Assembly: GCA_025998475.1 (NCBI GenBank) | Contig: BNVZ01000049.1 | Coordinates: 1 to 8,501, forward strand | Length of the DNA stretch: 8,501 nucleotides | From: Endomicrobiia bacterium | Lineage (GTDB): Bacteria; Elusimicrobiota; Endomicrobiia; Endomicrobiales; Endomicrobiaceae | Reading direction: 5' to 3' | Part shown: positions 1-7,192 of the stretch, one piece after another | Layout: each line of letters begins with the position of its first letter | Numbering within the stretch: position 1 is the stretch's first letter | Notes under the pieces: generated by a model | Seen by the model: only the letters and a program-made list of their open reading frames with translations | The model's database searches: none | Told to the model about the DNA's origin: nothing | Made by a program: the position numbers and the translations under genes

Positions 1-1
1 T

Positions 2-3000
2 GATAATAATCAAACCCATAACATACAAACTGGTATTCTTCCTCGCAATAGTCATTTTGACTGCATTAATTCATCTCCCTTTAATGCTATTATGTCTTAC
101 ATTGCTTTGCGTAATCTAGCAAACGTTAGATTGGAATGTTTGCCTGCCAGCACTATTCCTGAATATCTTTTGCGAGCATTCGCTCCTTTTTACGAACCAT
201 ATTCACCTCCTCGTTATTCATCAACTTTACTTTATGCACAAAACTGGCTATCATTAAATACTTTAAGTTTATCATCAAACTCAACAACTTCAACAAGTTT
301 AGTTCTATCGAGTTCCTCAAGTGGATTGTTAAACTCAAACACTATTCAATGGAACGAAGGAATACAAATAGGTTTAATAGGTTTTCAACCAGTATATGTA
401 TCTGCTAACGGGACATTATTAAATACTCCAAGCTTCATGCCAAGGATAAATGGTGCTCCTGCGGATCGGGTACACCTCATAAGTTTAGGAAATTTATTTT
501 TACCGAGCTCTTCGAATATCTCACCAAGATCACCAAGTCCTTTTTCACTTAGCTTTCCATGGCCAGCGAATGTACATGGAACCTTAAGAAAACATTGTTT
601 TGTAATGTCTTCATATGCTGACGAGATGACGGATGGTCTAAAAATTAGATACGCCCAAGACTACCTTATTGATCTAGTCAATAGGCGAAAAACTAAAAGA
701 GAATATGAAGGGACGTTTGAAGAGGCATATAAATATTGTAAAGATAAACAAATTGGAATGCCTTCAGGGCGAATATCATCTAAATACGACATAATACTTC
801 ATCGTATTGCTGCAGCAAAAGATAGAGCTGGTAATATATGGGTGTTTGGAATACAGACTTACCAAGGGAAAACCTATTACACATTGGAGAATGGTAATTT
901 CAATCCATACAAGATGAAGCCATCCCTTTATATACTTGGGGTAGGGGAGTATCGTGTGAAGCCTTATATATGGAATAAAAAGATTAAACTGACCGGTAAT
1001 AATAAGATATATCATGTTCCTTGGATTTGGGATGTTGAGGGTCGTGATGGAATGCTTCAACATCAGGGATGGGGGCCATGGCACTCGGAAGGATGTGGTT
1101 TATTCCTTTATAAAGAAGAAGCGGAAGAAATTTATGAAGATATGGTTAAATCTCATAAAGGAGACCGAACGACCATAAAAGTTACTAATTCTGACCAAGT
1201 GAATAAAGTACTCGAAGCTGAACTCAATGCACATTTAAAAGACCCAATAGCACTAGGAAAATCAGAAGAATCGGATAGTGTTTGTGGTAGTTGGGAGGAA
1301 GACATTTTTGATGAGGCTCCTTTAGCCTATGATTTGGATATAATATCAAACATCATTTTAAATCCAGAATTTCTAAACCCAAACGCTATTTTAAGTATTG
1401 ATAACCCAGAGGCAATGTCGGAACATAATACAAATGAAAGTGATGATAAAACTGACGTTGTCGAAGTGGTTCCAGTCCCAGATGATAATTCACTTCAAAA
1501 GTCCACTAATACTTCAAGCTTTACGTTATCTGAAGTGAGTACTAGAGCAGATTTTGATGAGGATTCAGATAAAGCTACTCAACAAAACAAAACCAATGTC
1601 GATGGCGAACTTAATGTTGGGGTGTTTGTTGATCAAGCCCAAGATGATAATTCTTCAAACAGCTCAGATAATCCTTTACACATAACTCCTACAATTATAA
1701 GCGATAAGAATAATACTGGCGACTTAACAAAAACAAAATCAAAAACAAAAGGTAAAACAAAGAAAAAAAAGAAAACAAAAACATACAAAGAAACATCCAC
1801 AGATATAAACTATGATAAGTCTCTCTATGTTGGATCAACCAATTATCAGCCTAATAACATAATTAAAAAGTGGTGGGCACTTGAGCAATTTTTTCTTGTG
1901 CACGAAGTTGAAAAACCTGTTGTAATTAAAGTTAATCTAATTTTATATAATAATCCATCGAATTCTTCAAGTGACTCTTCACTACTGACTTACCCCACTG
2001 AGTCAAAGGCTTTAGGTAAACCTTCTTCAGTACCATCCCCCTCAACCCAAGGCAGTAAAGAAGTAACTGATAGTTACTTGTCTAACATCGAAGACAATGA
2101 TAATAATAAAGTCGGTAAGCAAGTTCAAAAACAAAATGTTATCGCCCCAATAAATGTAGAACATGATGATATTGCTCCATGTAATGGAGAAAATAAGTAC
2201 ATATATAACCCAGACAAATACAAAGATAGTAAGGATGAGGATAGTTTGCCAAGTACTTCTAATGAGCTATCGGTTACATCTACTTCAAACCAAGATGCTA
2301 AAGTAGATGATATAATCAGTGACCATGTAATTATAGAACCAAGTTTATCGGGTGGTGATGACAAAATTACAAAAAATCAAGATAAACAACATGATATAGA
2401 TAAATCAAACAGCATAATTAAATCATTAACAGTAAGTGACACACCTGATAACAACAAACCTGATGGAGTTACATCAAATGTTTATAAGATAACCAGCATT
2501 GACTTAAAAGATGATATACAAAGAAAGTCTGATGCTGATCAAGTTTCCAATATTAAGGCGTCAACCCCTTTAAGCAACTCCACAGCACATGCTTATTCAA
2601 ATGATAATAATGTAATCAATAATTATAAATGTAATCTAAAAAATGAATCAAATCCAGTCTGGGGTGATAGCCAAACCGATGTTGTTGAAGTTGATCAAAG
2701 TTCAGATATTAATCGTCTAAATAAACAAAATGATGATATGTTAAATGTAAATAAAGAACCAACTCCAGCTAGATGTGATGAAAAAGTTGATGATGTCGGA
2801 GTTGATTCTAATAACGATAATAATTCGTTACAAAATACTTCCGACTCACCAATATCGTCAGTTGAAGTAGAAAAATATGAATCAGATAAATCAAACCAAG
2901 TATATGATAAAAATAAAGATGATAAGGTCGGAGTTGATCAAAATTCAGATATTGGACATTCAAACATAGAAAACGACTCCACAGCGTCACCTTGCCCTAC

Positions 3001-3109
3001 TGAGAATGATACAACAAATTATGACAGATTAGATCCTTATAACATGAAGCCAGAAGCTGAGACAGAAGATGTTAAAACTGATAACAAAATACTTGTTATA
3101 GAAGCATAA
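2..3109 (+). CDS. Giant acidic D/N/S-rich repetitive protein of unknown function (5' end outside window)
   Basis: I do not recognise this protein. The frame is open from base 2, so the ATG at 92 is probably internal and at least 1035 residues lie in the window. Numbering from that Met: residues 1-160 are rich in S, T, N, L and P; about 165-358 form the only clearly globular block (charged helices, then an aromatic/Gly stretch with WIWDVEGRDG and GWGPWHSEGCGLF); about 430-1005 are D/N/S/K-rich and probably disordered. A Lys-rich tract lies at 545-567, a short hydrophobic/aromatic island with KKWW at about 570-622, and degenerate VxVD-type repeats at 454-520 and 862-960. The C-terminus (KILVIEA) is not basic. 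No membrane segment is seen; a signal peptide cannot be judged without the N-terminus. An acidic repetitive architecture recalls secreted tandem-repeat effectors or surface proteins of intracellular bacteria such as Ehrlichia TRPs, but only as an analogy. The gene stands alone, convergent with the M16-like gene. Confidence 0.9.
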   Translation, partial: DNNQTHNIQTGILPRNSHFDCINSSPFNAIMSYIALRNLANVRLECLPASTIPEYLLRAFAPFYEPYSPPRYSSTLLYAQNWLSLNTLSLSSNSTTSTSLVLSSSSSGLLNSNTIQWNEGIQIGLIGFQPVYVSANGTLLNTPSFMPRINGAPADRVHLISLGNLFLPSSSNISPRSPSPFSLSFPWPANVHGTLRKHCFVMSSYADEMTDGLKIRYAQDYLIDLVNRRKTKREYEGTFEEAYKYCKDKQIGMPSGRISSKYDIILHRIAAAKDRAGNIWVFGIQTYQGKTYYTLENGNFNPYKMKPSLYILGVGEYRVKPYIWNKKIKLTGNNKIYHVPWIWDVEGRDGMLQHQGWGPWHSEGCGLFLYKEEAEEIYEDMVKSHKGDRTTIKVTNSDQVNKVLEAELNAHLKDPIALGKSEESDSVCGSWEEDIFDEAPLAYDLDIISNIILNPEFLNPNAILSIDNPEAMSEHNTNESDDKTDVVEVVPVPDDNSLQKSTNTSSFTLSEVSTRADFDEDSDKATQQNKTNVDGELNVGVFVDQAQDDNSSNSSDNPLHITPTIISDKNNTGDLTKTKSKTKGKTKKKKKTKTYKETSTDINYDKSLYVGSTNYQPNNIIKKWWALEQFFLVHEVEKPVVIKVNLILYNNPSNSSSDSSLLTYPTESKALGKPSSVPSPSTQGSKEVTDSYLSNIEDNDNNKVGKQVQKQNVIAPINVEHDDIAPCNGENKYIYNPDKYKDSKDEDSLPSTSNELSVTSTSNQDAKVDDIISDHVIIEPSLSGGDDKITKNQDKQHDIDKSNSIIKSLTVSDTPDNNKPDGVTSNVYKITSIDLKDDIQRKSDADQVSNIKASTPLSNSTAHAYSNDNNVINNYKCNLKNESNPVWGDSQTDVVEVDQSSDINRLNKQNDDMLNVNKEPTPARCDEKVDDVGVDSNNDNNSLQNTSDSPISSVEVEKYESDKSNQVYDKNKDDKVGVDQNSDIGHSNIENDSTASPCPTENDTTNYDRLDPYNMKPEAETEDVKTDNKILVIEA
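1724..1792 (+). other. Lys/Thr-rich basic tract inside the giant protein
   Basis: Residues 545-567 (from the Met at 92) are nearly all K, T, S and G, with a KKKKK core, inside an otherwise acidic low-complexity tail. The DNA is an A-rich run with eight consecutive A at 1763-1770. The charge pattern resembles a classical eukaryotic nuclear-localisation signal or a nucleic-acid or polyanion contact site. A function is inference only; it could also be a simple low-complexity expansion of AAA/ACA codons. Confidence 0.6.
2675..2980 (+). repeat. Degenerate amino-acid repeats in the acidic tail
   Basis: Three related units occur within about 300 bases: TDVVEVDQSSDIN at residue 862, VDDVGVDSNNDNNSLQ at 899 and DDKVGVDQNSDIG at 943. 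Two weaker relatives lie upstream, TDVVEVVPVPDDNSLQ at 454 and LNVGVFVDQAQDDN at 507. The DNA similarity is still visible between the first and third units (gttgatcaaa, ttcagatatt). The pattern is a core of alternating Val followed by D/N/S-rich sequence. Spacing is irregular, so these look like old, diverged duplications rather than a recent tandem array. Confidence 0.6.
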
Positions 3110-3327
3110 ATATTAATGACTCCAAACAATAAACATTACAAAAAATACTACTCCAAGCAAAATGATGAACAAAAAATTGTTAGAAAATGAATGACATTAT
3201 TCTATGTATAAGATTACTATTGATATGGAAGTATAAGCCACAATTATAATATATGCAACTTACATATCAATAATAATATTATCCTTTTTAAAATCATTCC
3301 ATAATTTTCGACAAAACTATTTCTATT

Positions 3328-3339
3328 ACCAATATTGGT
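3328..3339. repeat. Perfect 12-bp palindrome ACCAATATTGGT
   Basis: The sequence is a perfect inverted repeat flanked by TT on the left and TAA on the right. The half-site TTACCAAT recurs at 3367-3374 and again at 7186-7193 within another hairpin. It could be a protein-binding dyad or chance in AT-rich DNA; no adjacent gene start makes an operator obvious. Confidence 0.35.
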
Positions 3340-3897
3340 TAAAACGGATTTATGCTGTTGGATTAGTTACCAATTAAACAAAAAGAACATGTTATCTACG
3401 ACTTTTTTACTATACAATTATATTATTGATAGGTTAATTAAATACGGTGGAAGCACATTAACTTAATCTGCCACGCAATACATGTCTTGATGTCAAATAA
3501 TGACAAACAATCAGTTTTAAAAGAGTCCTTGATTGAATGATATATATAGTCTGGATGTAATATTGTAGGATAAGTTAAAACGTCTTAGTGGTGTTAATAT
3601 ATGCTAGTATTGATTTTATTTAAGTGACTTAAAAGTATTTTTGATAAAGACGAATAAAACATTATTGAACTATTGTAAAGATTAATTTCCAAACAAAATT
3701 ATTTTTATTGTCGCTATAGGGTTGTTTAAAAGTCGGAAAGACTGAAATTGAGTTTAAAAAATTATAAATAGAGGAGACTTTATGTAGAACTAAATTAATT
3801 AAGAATATATAAAAACTGACTAGCATATTTCAGAATATTGCTTATAAGTATAATATCTTTATCGGAACTTAAATAAATTAAGTAATATATATTATTT

Positions 3898-3913
3898 ATG
3901 TTTCTAAAAACAT
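3898..3913 (-). terminator. Weak hairpin after the M16-like gene, doubtful terminator
   Basis: The arms ATGTTT and AAACAT form a 6-bp stem with a 4-nt loop, starting about 23 bases beyond the M16-like stop codon. The stem is AT-rich and no U-run follows on the minus strand, so this is at best a weak terminator or an RNA 3'-end structure. Confidence 0.2.
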
Positions 3914-3936
3914 TATATGGTTGCATATATACAAAA

Positions 3937-5493
3937 TTACTTCGCGCTTTTAAGTTTTTTATGATATACAATTCTTTGAAAATATTTGCCTTTGAGCAGT
4001 CGTCCTGCCATATCTTTTAAATCTTGTTTGGACACAGTTTTACAAACGAAAGGAAATTTTTCAGATTCACTCAAAGGGGCTTTGTTCCATACAGCAGAAC
4101 ATGCATAGCGCTTGCAGACTGCTTTACTATCATAACTATATTCACCGTATAATTCCACTGTAGCTTTCTTTGCCTTTAAAAGAACATCTGTATCTATATT
4201 TCCTAACGCAATGCTTTGCATATGTTTAAATGCCTTAGATATATATTTATTAGGTTTTGCAAAATCGTACCAATTATTCCATATGGTTAAGCAAAGCTCA
4301 TCAAAAAACGGATTGATATAACACTCACAACCATTATCATTTCCAGAATGATCATCATCTCTAGTATTATTATCACTATCACTAGTATTATTAAGAATAG
4401 CATTGATGTACTGTTCAAATACCTTTAAAGTAGCCTTCATTTTTGGTGAATATTTTTGATCTATAATCCAATGCATATCAACATGTGTAGAGTTTTTGTA
4501 GTCCTCCTCATAGAATTCCACTTTTGAAGGCTTAGGACGTGTAAATCTTTGATTAGTAAGTGGTTCTGACCTAGGAATAGAAGCAATGTACTTTTTAACA
4601 TATATTTTAAATGTTTCTGTGTCAATGTTTCCAGCAAAAACAAAAGTAAAATCAGCTGGATTAAAACATTTCTTTAAAAAATTAAGTGCACGTTCAGGGG
4701 TTATCTTAGGATAATCTGTTACTTCGAAATATTTTGTATAATCACAAAGATGTGAGTCTTGAAAAGGGTCTGAATTAAAGCGCGATTGATTAGGTGATCC
4801 ATCGAAATTAAAATGAGGATTATTACTACAAAGAAAGTTCTCATGCGAAGTATTACGATATCCATCTCTATGAGACTTAAGGTAATCGTTAACCTTATCA
4901 GGTTCAATTTCCTGACAAGTAAACCTTAAGTAAATAAGCTCAAATAATGGCTCAGGATCTTTGCATGTCCAAGTTTCGCCTTCGATACAACGCTCAAAGG
5001 CTTCAATATGTGTACGAAAGTTGTATATCTTTTTTTTAAGTTTATAATCAGCCAGCATGTTAAAAAACTGCCCCACGCGAGATTTGTGAAGAATTTCTGA
5101 GGCAAATCTTGCAGCTGGAATATCATCCTTATTAGTAACGGCCATTGTTCCACCTTTAGCAAGGGCTTGTAAAACAATACCATCAATTGAACTATCTTCA
5201 TTTGGCATATACTTTAATATAACTCTTGCACCGTTGCTAAGCTCTAGTATAATAGCTCCGGTTTCTTTGTCTATTGTTTCTTTTACAATAGTTCCGGGCT
5301 TTGGTGATTTGCTTAAATGTTTTTTGTCAGTAACCTTGGGTGTTTGTGTCTGAGACAAATCTGATGATTTATTAACATTATGGGTAGTTTTAATTTTTCT
5401 TTCATATGGTGTAGGGTTGTCTTTTTCCCATGCCTGCACAAATGCAATAAAGCCAAATACAAAAAATAACCCAATTATTGTTTTTAGTTTCAT
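3937..5493 (-). CDS. Exported M16 peptidase-like protein, non-catalytic (pitrilysin/PqqL C-terminal half)
   Basis: A 518-aa protein with a Sec signal peptide (residues 1-21: basic MKLK, hydrophobic core, cleavage after VQA), so periplasmic or exported. Residues 22-75 are a K/T/S/P-rich linker. About 76-310 match the third domain of pitrilysin/PqqL-type M16 peptidases: ELSNGARVILK at 84-94, a KGGT element near 113-116, SRVGQF at 138-143, a PLFELIYLRFT segment at 182-192 and FTFVFAGNIDTETFK at 282-296. About 330-518 would be the fourth domain, broken by an N/D/S-rich insert at 369-388. No HxxEH zinc motif is present, so it should not be a protease alone; family members of this kind act as the partner half that completes the peptide chamber. 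Twelve cysteines suggest disulfides. It starts at ATG with a good SD. It may be a solitary half of a split enzyme or a repurposed binding protein. Confidence 0.85.
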   Translation of the reverse strand: MKLKTIIGLFFVFGFIAFVQAWEKDNPTPYERKIKTTHNVNKSSDLSQTQTPKVTDKKHLSKSPKPGTIVKETIDKETGAIILELSNGARVILKYMPNEDSSIDGIVLQALAKGGTMAVTNKDDIPAARFASEILHKSRVGQFFNMLADYKLKKKIYNFRTHIEAFERCIEGETWTCKDPEPLFELIYLRFTCQEIEPDKVNDYLKSHRDGYRNTSHENFLCSNNPHFNFDGSPNQSRFNSDPFQDSHLCDYTKYFEVTDYPKITPERALNFLKKCFNPADFTFVFAGNIDTETFKIYVKKYIASIPRSEPLTNQRFTRPKPSKVEFYEEDYKNSTHVDMHWIIDQKYSPKMKATLKVFEQYINAILNNTSDSDNNTRDDDHSGNDNGCECYINPFFDELCLTIWNNWYDFAKPNKYISKAFKHMQSIALGNIDTDVLLKAKKATVELYGEYSYDSKAVCKRYACSAVWNKAPLSESEKFPFVCKTVSKQDLKDMAGRLLKGKYFQRIVYHKKLKSAK

Positions 5494-5500
5494 AATTTTC

Positions 5501-5507
5501 TCACCTC
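5501..5507 (-). promoter_or_regulatory. Ribosome binding site of the M16-like gene
   Basis: On the minus strand GAGGTGA lies 7 bases before the ATG at 5491-5493. It supports that Met, which also gives a well-formed signal peptide, as the true start. Confidence 0.75.
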
Positions 5508-5529
5508 TTGCTATTTAATTTATTACGCT

Positions 5530-5535
5530 ATTATA
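5530..5535 (-). promoter_or_regulatory. Candidate -10 box of the M16-like gene
   Basis: A perfect TATAAT lies on the minus strand, predicting transcription start near 5523 and a leader of about 30 bases. No good -35 hexamer is visible 16-18 bases upstream. In DNA this AT-rich such boxes also occur by chance, but the position fits a solitary gene. Confidence 0.45.
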
Positions 5536-6058
5536 ACATAAAACATAGATTTATTTGTATATGTAGAGAGTTGTAACATATTTTTACATTTAGCAAATCA
5601 TCAATTAAAAAGCTATTTATGGTTCCTAAAAAAACTTTTGGATAAAAAGCCTTAAACCTTCCCTTATGATTTCACAAACCACTTTTTTTACAGCTGTGTT
5701 GTGGTATTTTCTTTCAAGAATAACTGCCAAAATAACATTATCCTTAAAGTTATATATCTAAAATATTTCAGTCTTTGTAACTTTGTTTTTATCACAGTAA
5801 CAAAAAGTTATGGGATATATATGTATAATTTTTAGTATTATTTTTTCAGTTTTAGACTCCAAAGTCTCGATACGCCTTCAAATTCTTTGCTCTCTTTTGC
5901 CAATGACCACAAGAATCTTATATTTATCACGCGTTACTACCATTATGTACATAATTGTTTATGATCTTGGGAGTGTATATTGTTATAGTACAGCAATTAT
6001 TTTTATATAATGCTTTTAGGTTTTTGGGCAGCTTATTACTTACCCTTGTTTTGTACGA

Positions 6059-6204
6059 ATCGTAGTTGAAGTATGCTTAAAGACTTATATTATCCTAAAG
6101 TTAATAATTTTGGACTAACCACAGTCTTAGCTGAAATATGGGATAATAACTTATAATTTCCTAAAGCTATTTGCTTTGAGGCAACCTCTGTCTTAATAAG
6201 AAAC
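6059..6204. repeat. Degenerate tandem repeat, period about 66 bp
   Basis: Blocks recur with an offset of 65-66 bases: GTTGAAGTATG at 6065 and GCTGAAATATG at 6130; ACTTATA followed by TCCTAAAG at 6083 and 6149; AACCnCnGTCTTA ending near 6129 and again near 6195. Two copies and part of a third are visible, at roughly 60-65% identity by eye. The period is a multiple of three, but stops interrupt the frame that keeps the copies aligned. Confidence 0.45.
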
Positions 6205-6252
6205 GTTCAAACATGTTTTTGTCTTATCTTAATCTATCTACTAGCTAGAAGA

Positions 6253-6282
6253 ACACATGCTCTAAAACACTAGAGAACGTGT
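6253..6282. other. Interrupted hairpin
   Basis: ACAC and CTCTA pair with TAGAG and GTGT around a 6-nt loop, with a 3x3 internal loop. No U-run follows. It may be an RNA structure or chance; no gene is close. Confidence 0.25.
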
Positions 6283-6499
6283 ATTAAATAGGCTTTGAAA
6301 AATAGTGTAAGCCTACTCCTATTATCCATAGTTTTAGGTTTCGTTAAAGCTTTTGCAACTATAAGTCAACAATACAAAAATGTTTAGTGGCAATGCCTGC
6401 AACATATAAAAAAACTTCTAAGCTTGTATTGTTTTTATAGCCTATCTGAATCAATATTAGTCATTGATGCGTCATGGTTATACTCATATCTCTTGCTAT

Positions 6500-6517
6500 T
6501 TATTAGTTAGCTAATAA
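6500..6517. other. AT-rich 7-bp hairpin downstream of the phage-type gene
   Basis: TTATTAG pairs with CTAATAA around a TTAG loop. It lies about 34 bases beyond the stop of the 6551-6814 gene on the minus strand. It has no U-tract and almost no GC, so it is not a standard intrinsic terminator. Confidence 0.3.
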
Positions 6518-6550
6518 GGGACTTCTAGTATCTAGTTAGAAAGTTTGGTT

Positions 6551-6814
6551 TTATAATTTTGCAGCAATGGCAGGTAAATATATATTAATCGGTGTAGGAT
6601 CATTTGATCCTGATAAAGAAACTTCAGTTGGAAGTTGTTTAGACAACATCTTATAGAAGTCTTTTCTATTCTCTTCCTTTGAAGCCCATTGCATAAAAGC
6701 TTCATCACCACCGATACCGTGATAAACATTATAAAACATATCAGATACTCGTCTACGTCTCTCTTTAGTCTCTTGATTCCATCCACCAAATTTCTTGTGT
6801 CCATCTACAAACAT
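6551..6814 (-). CDS. Small phage-type protein, small-terminase/packaging-like orphan
   Basis: An 87-aa protein starting at ATG with an excellent Shine-Dalgarno site, so expression is likely. Residues 8-22 are basic (KKFGGWNQETKERRRR), in the place where related phage proteins carry a G-R-P-K-G-x-x-N-K type N-terminus. A helical part follows, with GGDEAFMQWASKEEN at 35-49, then DFYKMLSKQLPTEVSLSG at 52-69, which is the FYxLLxKxLPxxVxVxG pattern common in small phage proteins encoded next to terminase genes. The tail is short (TPINIYLPAIAAKL). I infer a DNA-binding role in phage packaging or a relic of one. No large terminase, portal or capsid gene is nearby; both flanks are gene-less for about 0.9-1.1 kb, so it is a prophage remnant or a domesticated orphan. 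The family link comes from motif memory, not a search. Confidence 0.7.
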   Translation of the reverse strand: MFVDGHKKFGGWNQETKERRRRVSDMFYNVYHGIGGDEAFMQWASKEENRKDFYKMLSKQLPTEVSLSGSNDPTPINIYLPAIAAKL

Positions 6815-6819
6815 ATACT

Positions 6820-6826
6820 CTCCTTT
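6820..6826 (-). promoter_or_regulatory. Strong ribosome binding site of the phage-type gene
   Basis: AAAGGAG lies on the minus strand 5 bases before the ATG at 6812-6814. It is the strongest SD in the window. It decides between this frame and the overlapping open frame at 6532-6804, which has no such signal. Confidence 0.8.
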
Positions 6827-6865
6827 ACATTAGTAATAATACAACTCTAACACAACTCTTCTATC

Positions 6866-6889
6866 AACCTTAATAACTTATTGAGGGTT
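6866..6889 (-). other. Hairpin in the possible leader of the phage-type gene
   Basis: AACC-TTAAT pairs with ATTGA-G-GGTT around a 5-nt loop: nine pairs including one G-U, with one bulged G. It lies 52-75 bases upstream of the start codon and would be transcribed if the TATAAT at 6922-6927 is the -10 box. It does not sequester the SD. Confidence 0.3.
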
Positions 6890-6921
6890 ATATGCTCAAG
6901 GTATCAATATCTCATTAACAT

Positions 6922-6927
6922 ATTATA
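6922..6927 (-). promoter_or_regulatory. Candidate -10 box for the phage-type gene
   Basis: A perfect TATAAT on the minus strand predicts a leader of about 100 bases. There is no convincing -35 element upstream (an A-rich tract occupies the spacer), so the call rests on the -10 box and position only. Confidence 0.3.
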
Positions 6928-7169
6928 ACAGTTTTTGTTTTTTTATCATAAGTTTTATTGTCATTTCAAGCGAAGACTAAAGAACTCACTCTTGTACAAA
7001 CTATGCTACCTGCTATATTTAAAGCAAAAAAAAGTTTATCTAAAATACTTATAAGTCTTATTATAATTTTGTTGATGTTAGCACGTAGTTTTGTATGATA
7101 CCTCTTCACAAGTTGAAATTGTTAGCTGTTTAAAAAATATCAGACTGTTGTATTGTTTTACTTTAGATT

Positions 7170-7192
7170 TTGGTAATAGCAAATTTTACCAA
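7170..7192. other. Hairpin with TTGGTAA / TTACCAA arms
   Basis: A perfect 7-bp inverted repeat with a 9-nt loop. The arm shares TTACCAAT with the palindrome at 3328-3339 and the copy at 3367-3374. No U-tract is attached. It may be an operator-like dyad or chance. Confidence 0.3.

Larger units (their letters stand above)
3110..3936. other. Gene-less convergent intergenic region
   Basis: This spacer lies between the 3' ends of the giant gene and the M16-like gene. It is visibly more AT-rich than the flanking genes and has stops in all frames. I see no tRNA, rRNA or known ncRNA signature. It holds a perfect 12-bp palindrome at 3328-3339, a TGTCA-5-TGACA dyad at 3491-3505, and a 6-bp hairpin near the M16 stop. 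No clear Rho-independent terminator (GC stem plus U-tract) follows either gene. Confidence 0.6.
5494..6550. other. Gene-less intergenic region of about 1 kb
   Basis: No convincing gene is present. The longest open frame, 66 codons at 5810-6010 (+), is hydrophobic, lacks an SD and looks like chance. The region contains decayed ~66-bp repeats at 6059-6204 and AT-rich hairpins near 5779-5809, 6253-6282 and 6500-6517. No tRNA or known structured RNA is recognised. It may be decayed coding DNA. Confidence 0.55.

Noticed and set aside
776..1084. 102-codon minus-strand open frame opposite the giant gene
   Set aside because: It is antisense to the globular part of the long uninterrupted plus-strand frame and has no family signature.
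3641..3668. TTGATA-16-TATTGA promoter-like pair on the plus strand
   Set aside because: The -10 is poor, no gene or structured RNA follows, and similar pairs arise readily in this composition.
5810..6010. 66-codon hydrophobic open frame on the plus strand
   Set aside because: It has no Shine-Dalgarno site, no recognisable family, and a composition expected from AT-rich random sequence; it lies in a gap with decayed repeats.
5505..6502. A 13-bp match (ctcttgctattta) between the M16-like leader at 5505-5517 and 6490-6502, suggesting a duplicated gene start
   Set aside because: A 13-base match is expected about this often by chance in AT-rich DNA of this length, and the frame after the second copy meets a stop after four codons.
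6532..6804. 90-codon open frame overlapping the phage-type gene in another frame
   Set aside because: It is a shadow: the 6551-6814 frame has the strong SD and phage-protein motifs, while this one has neither.
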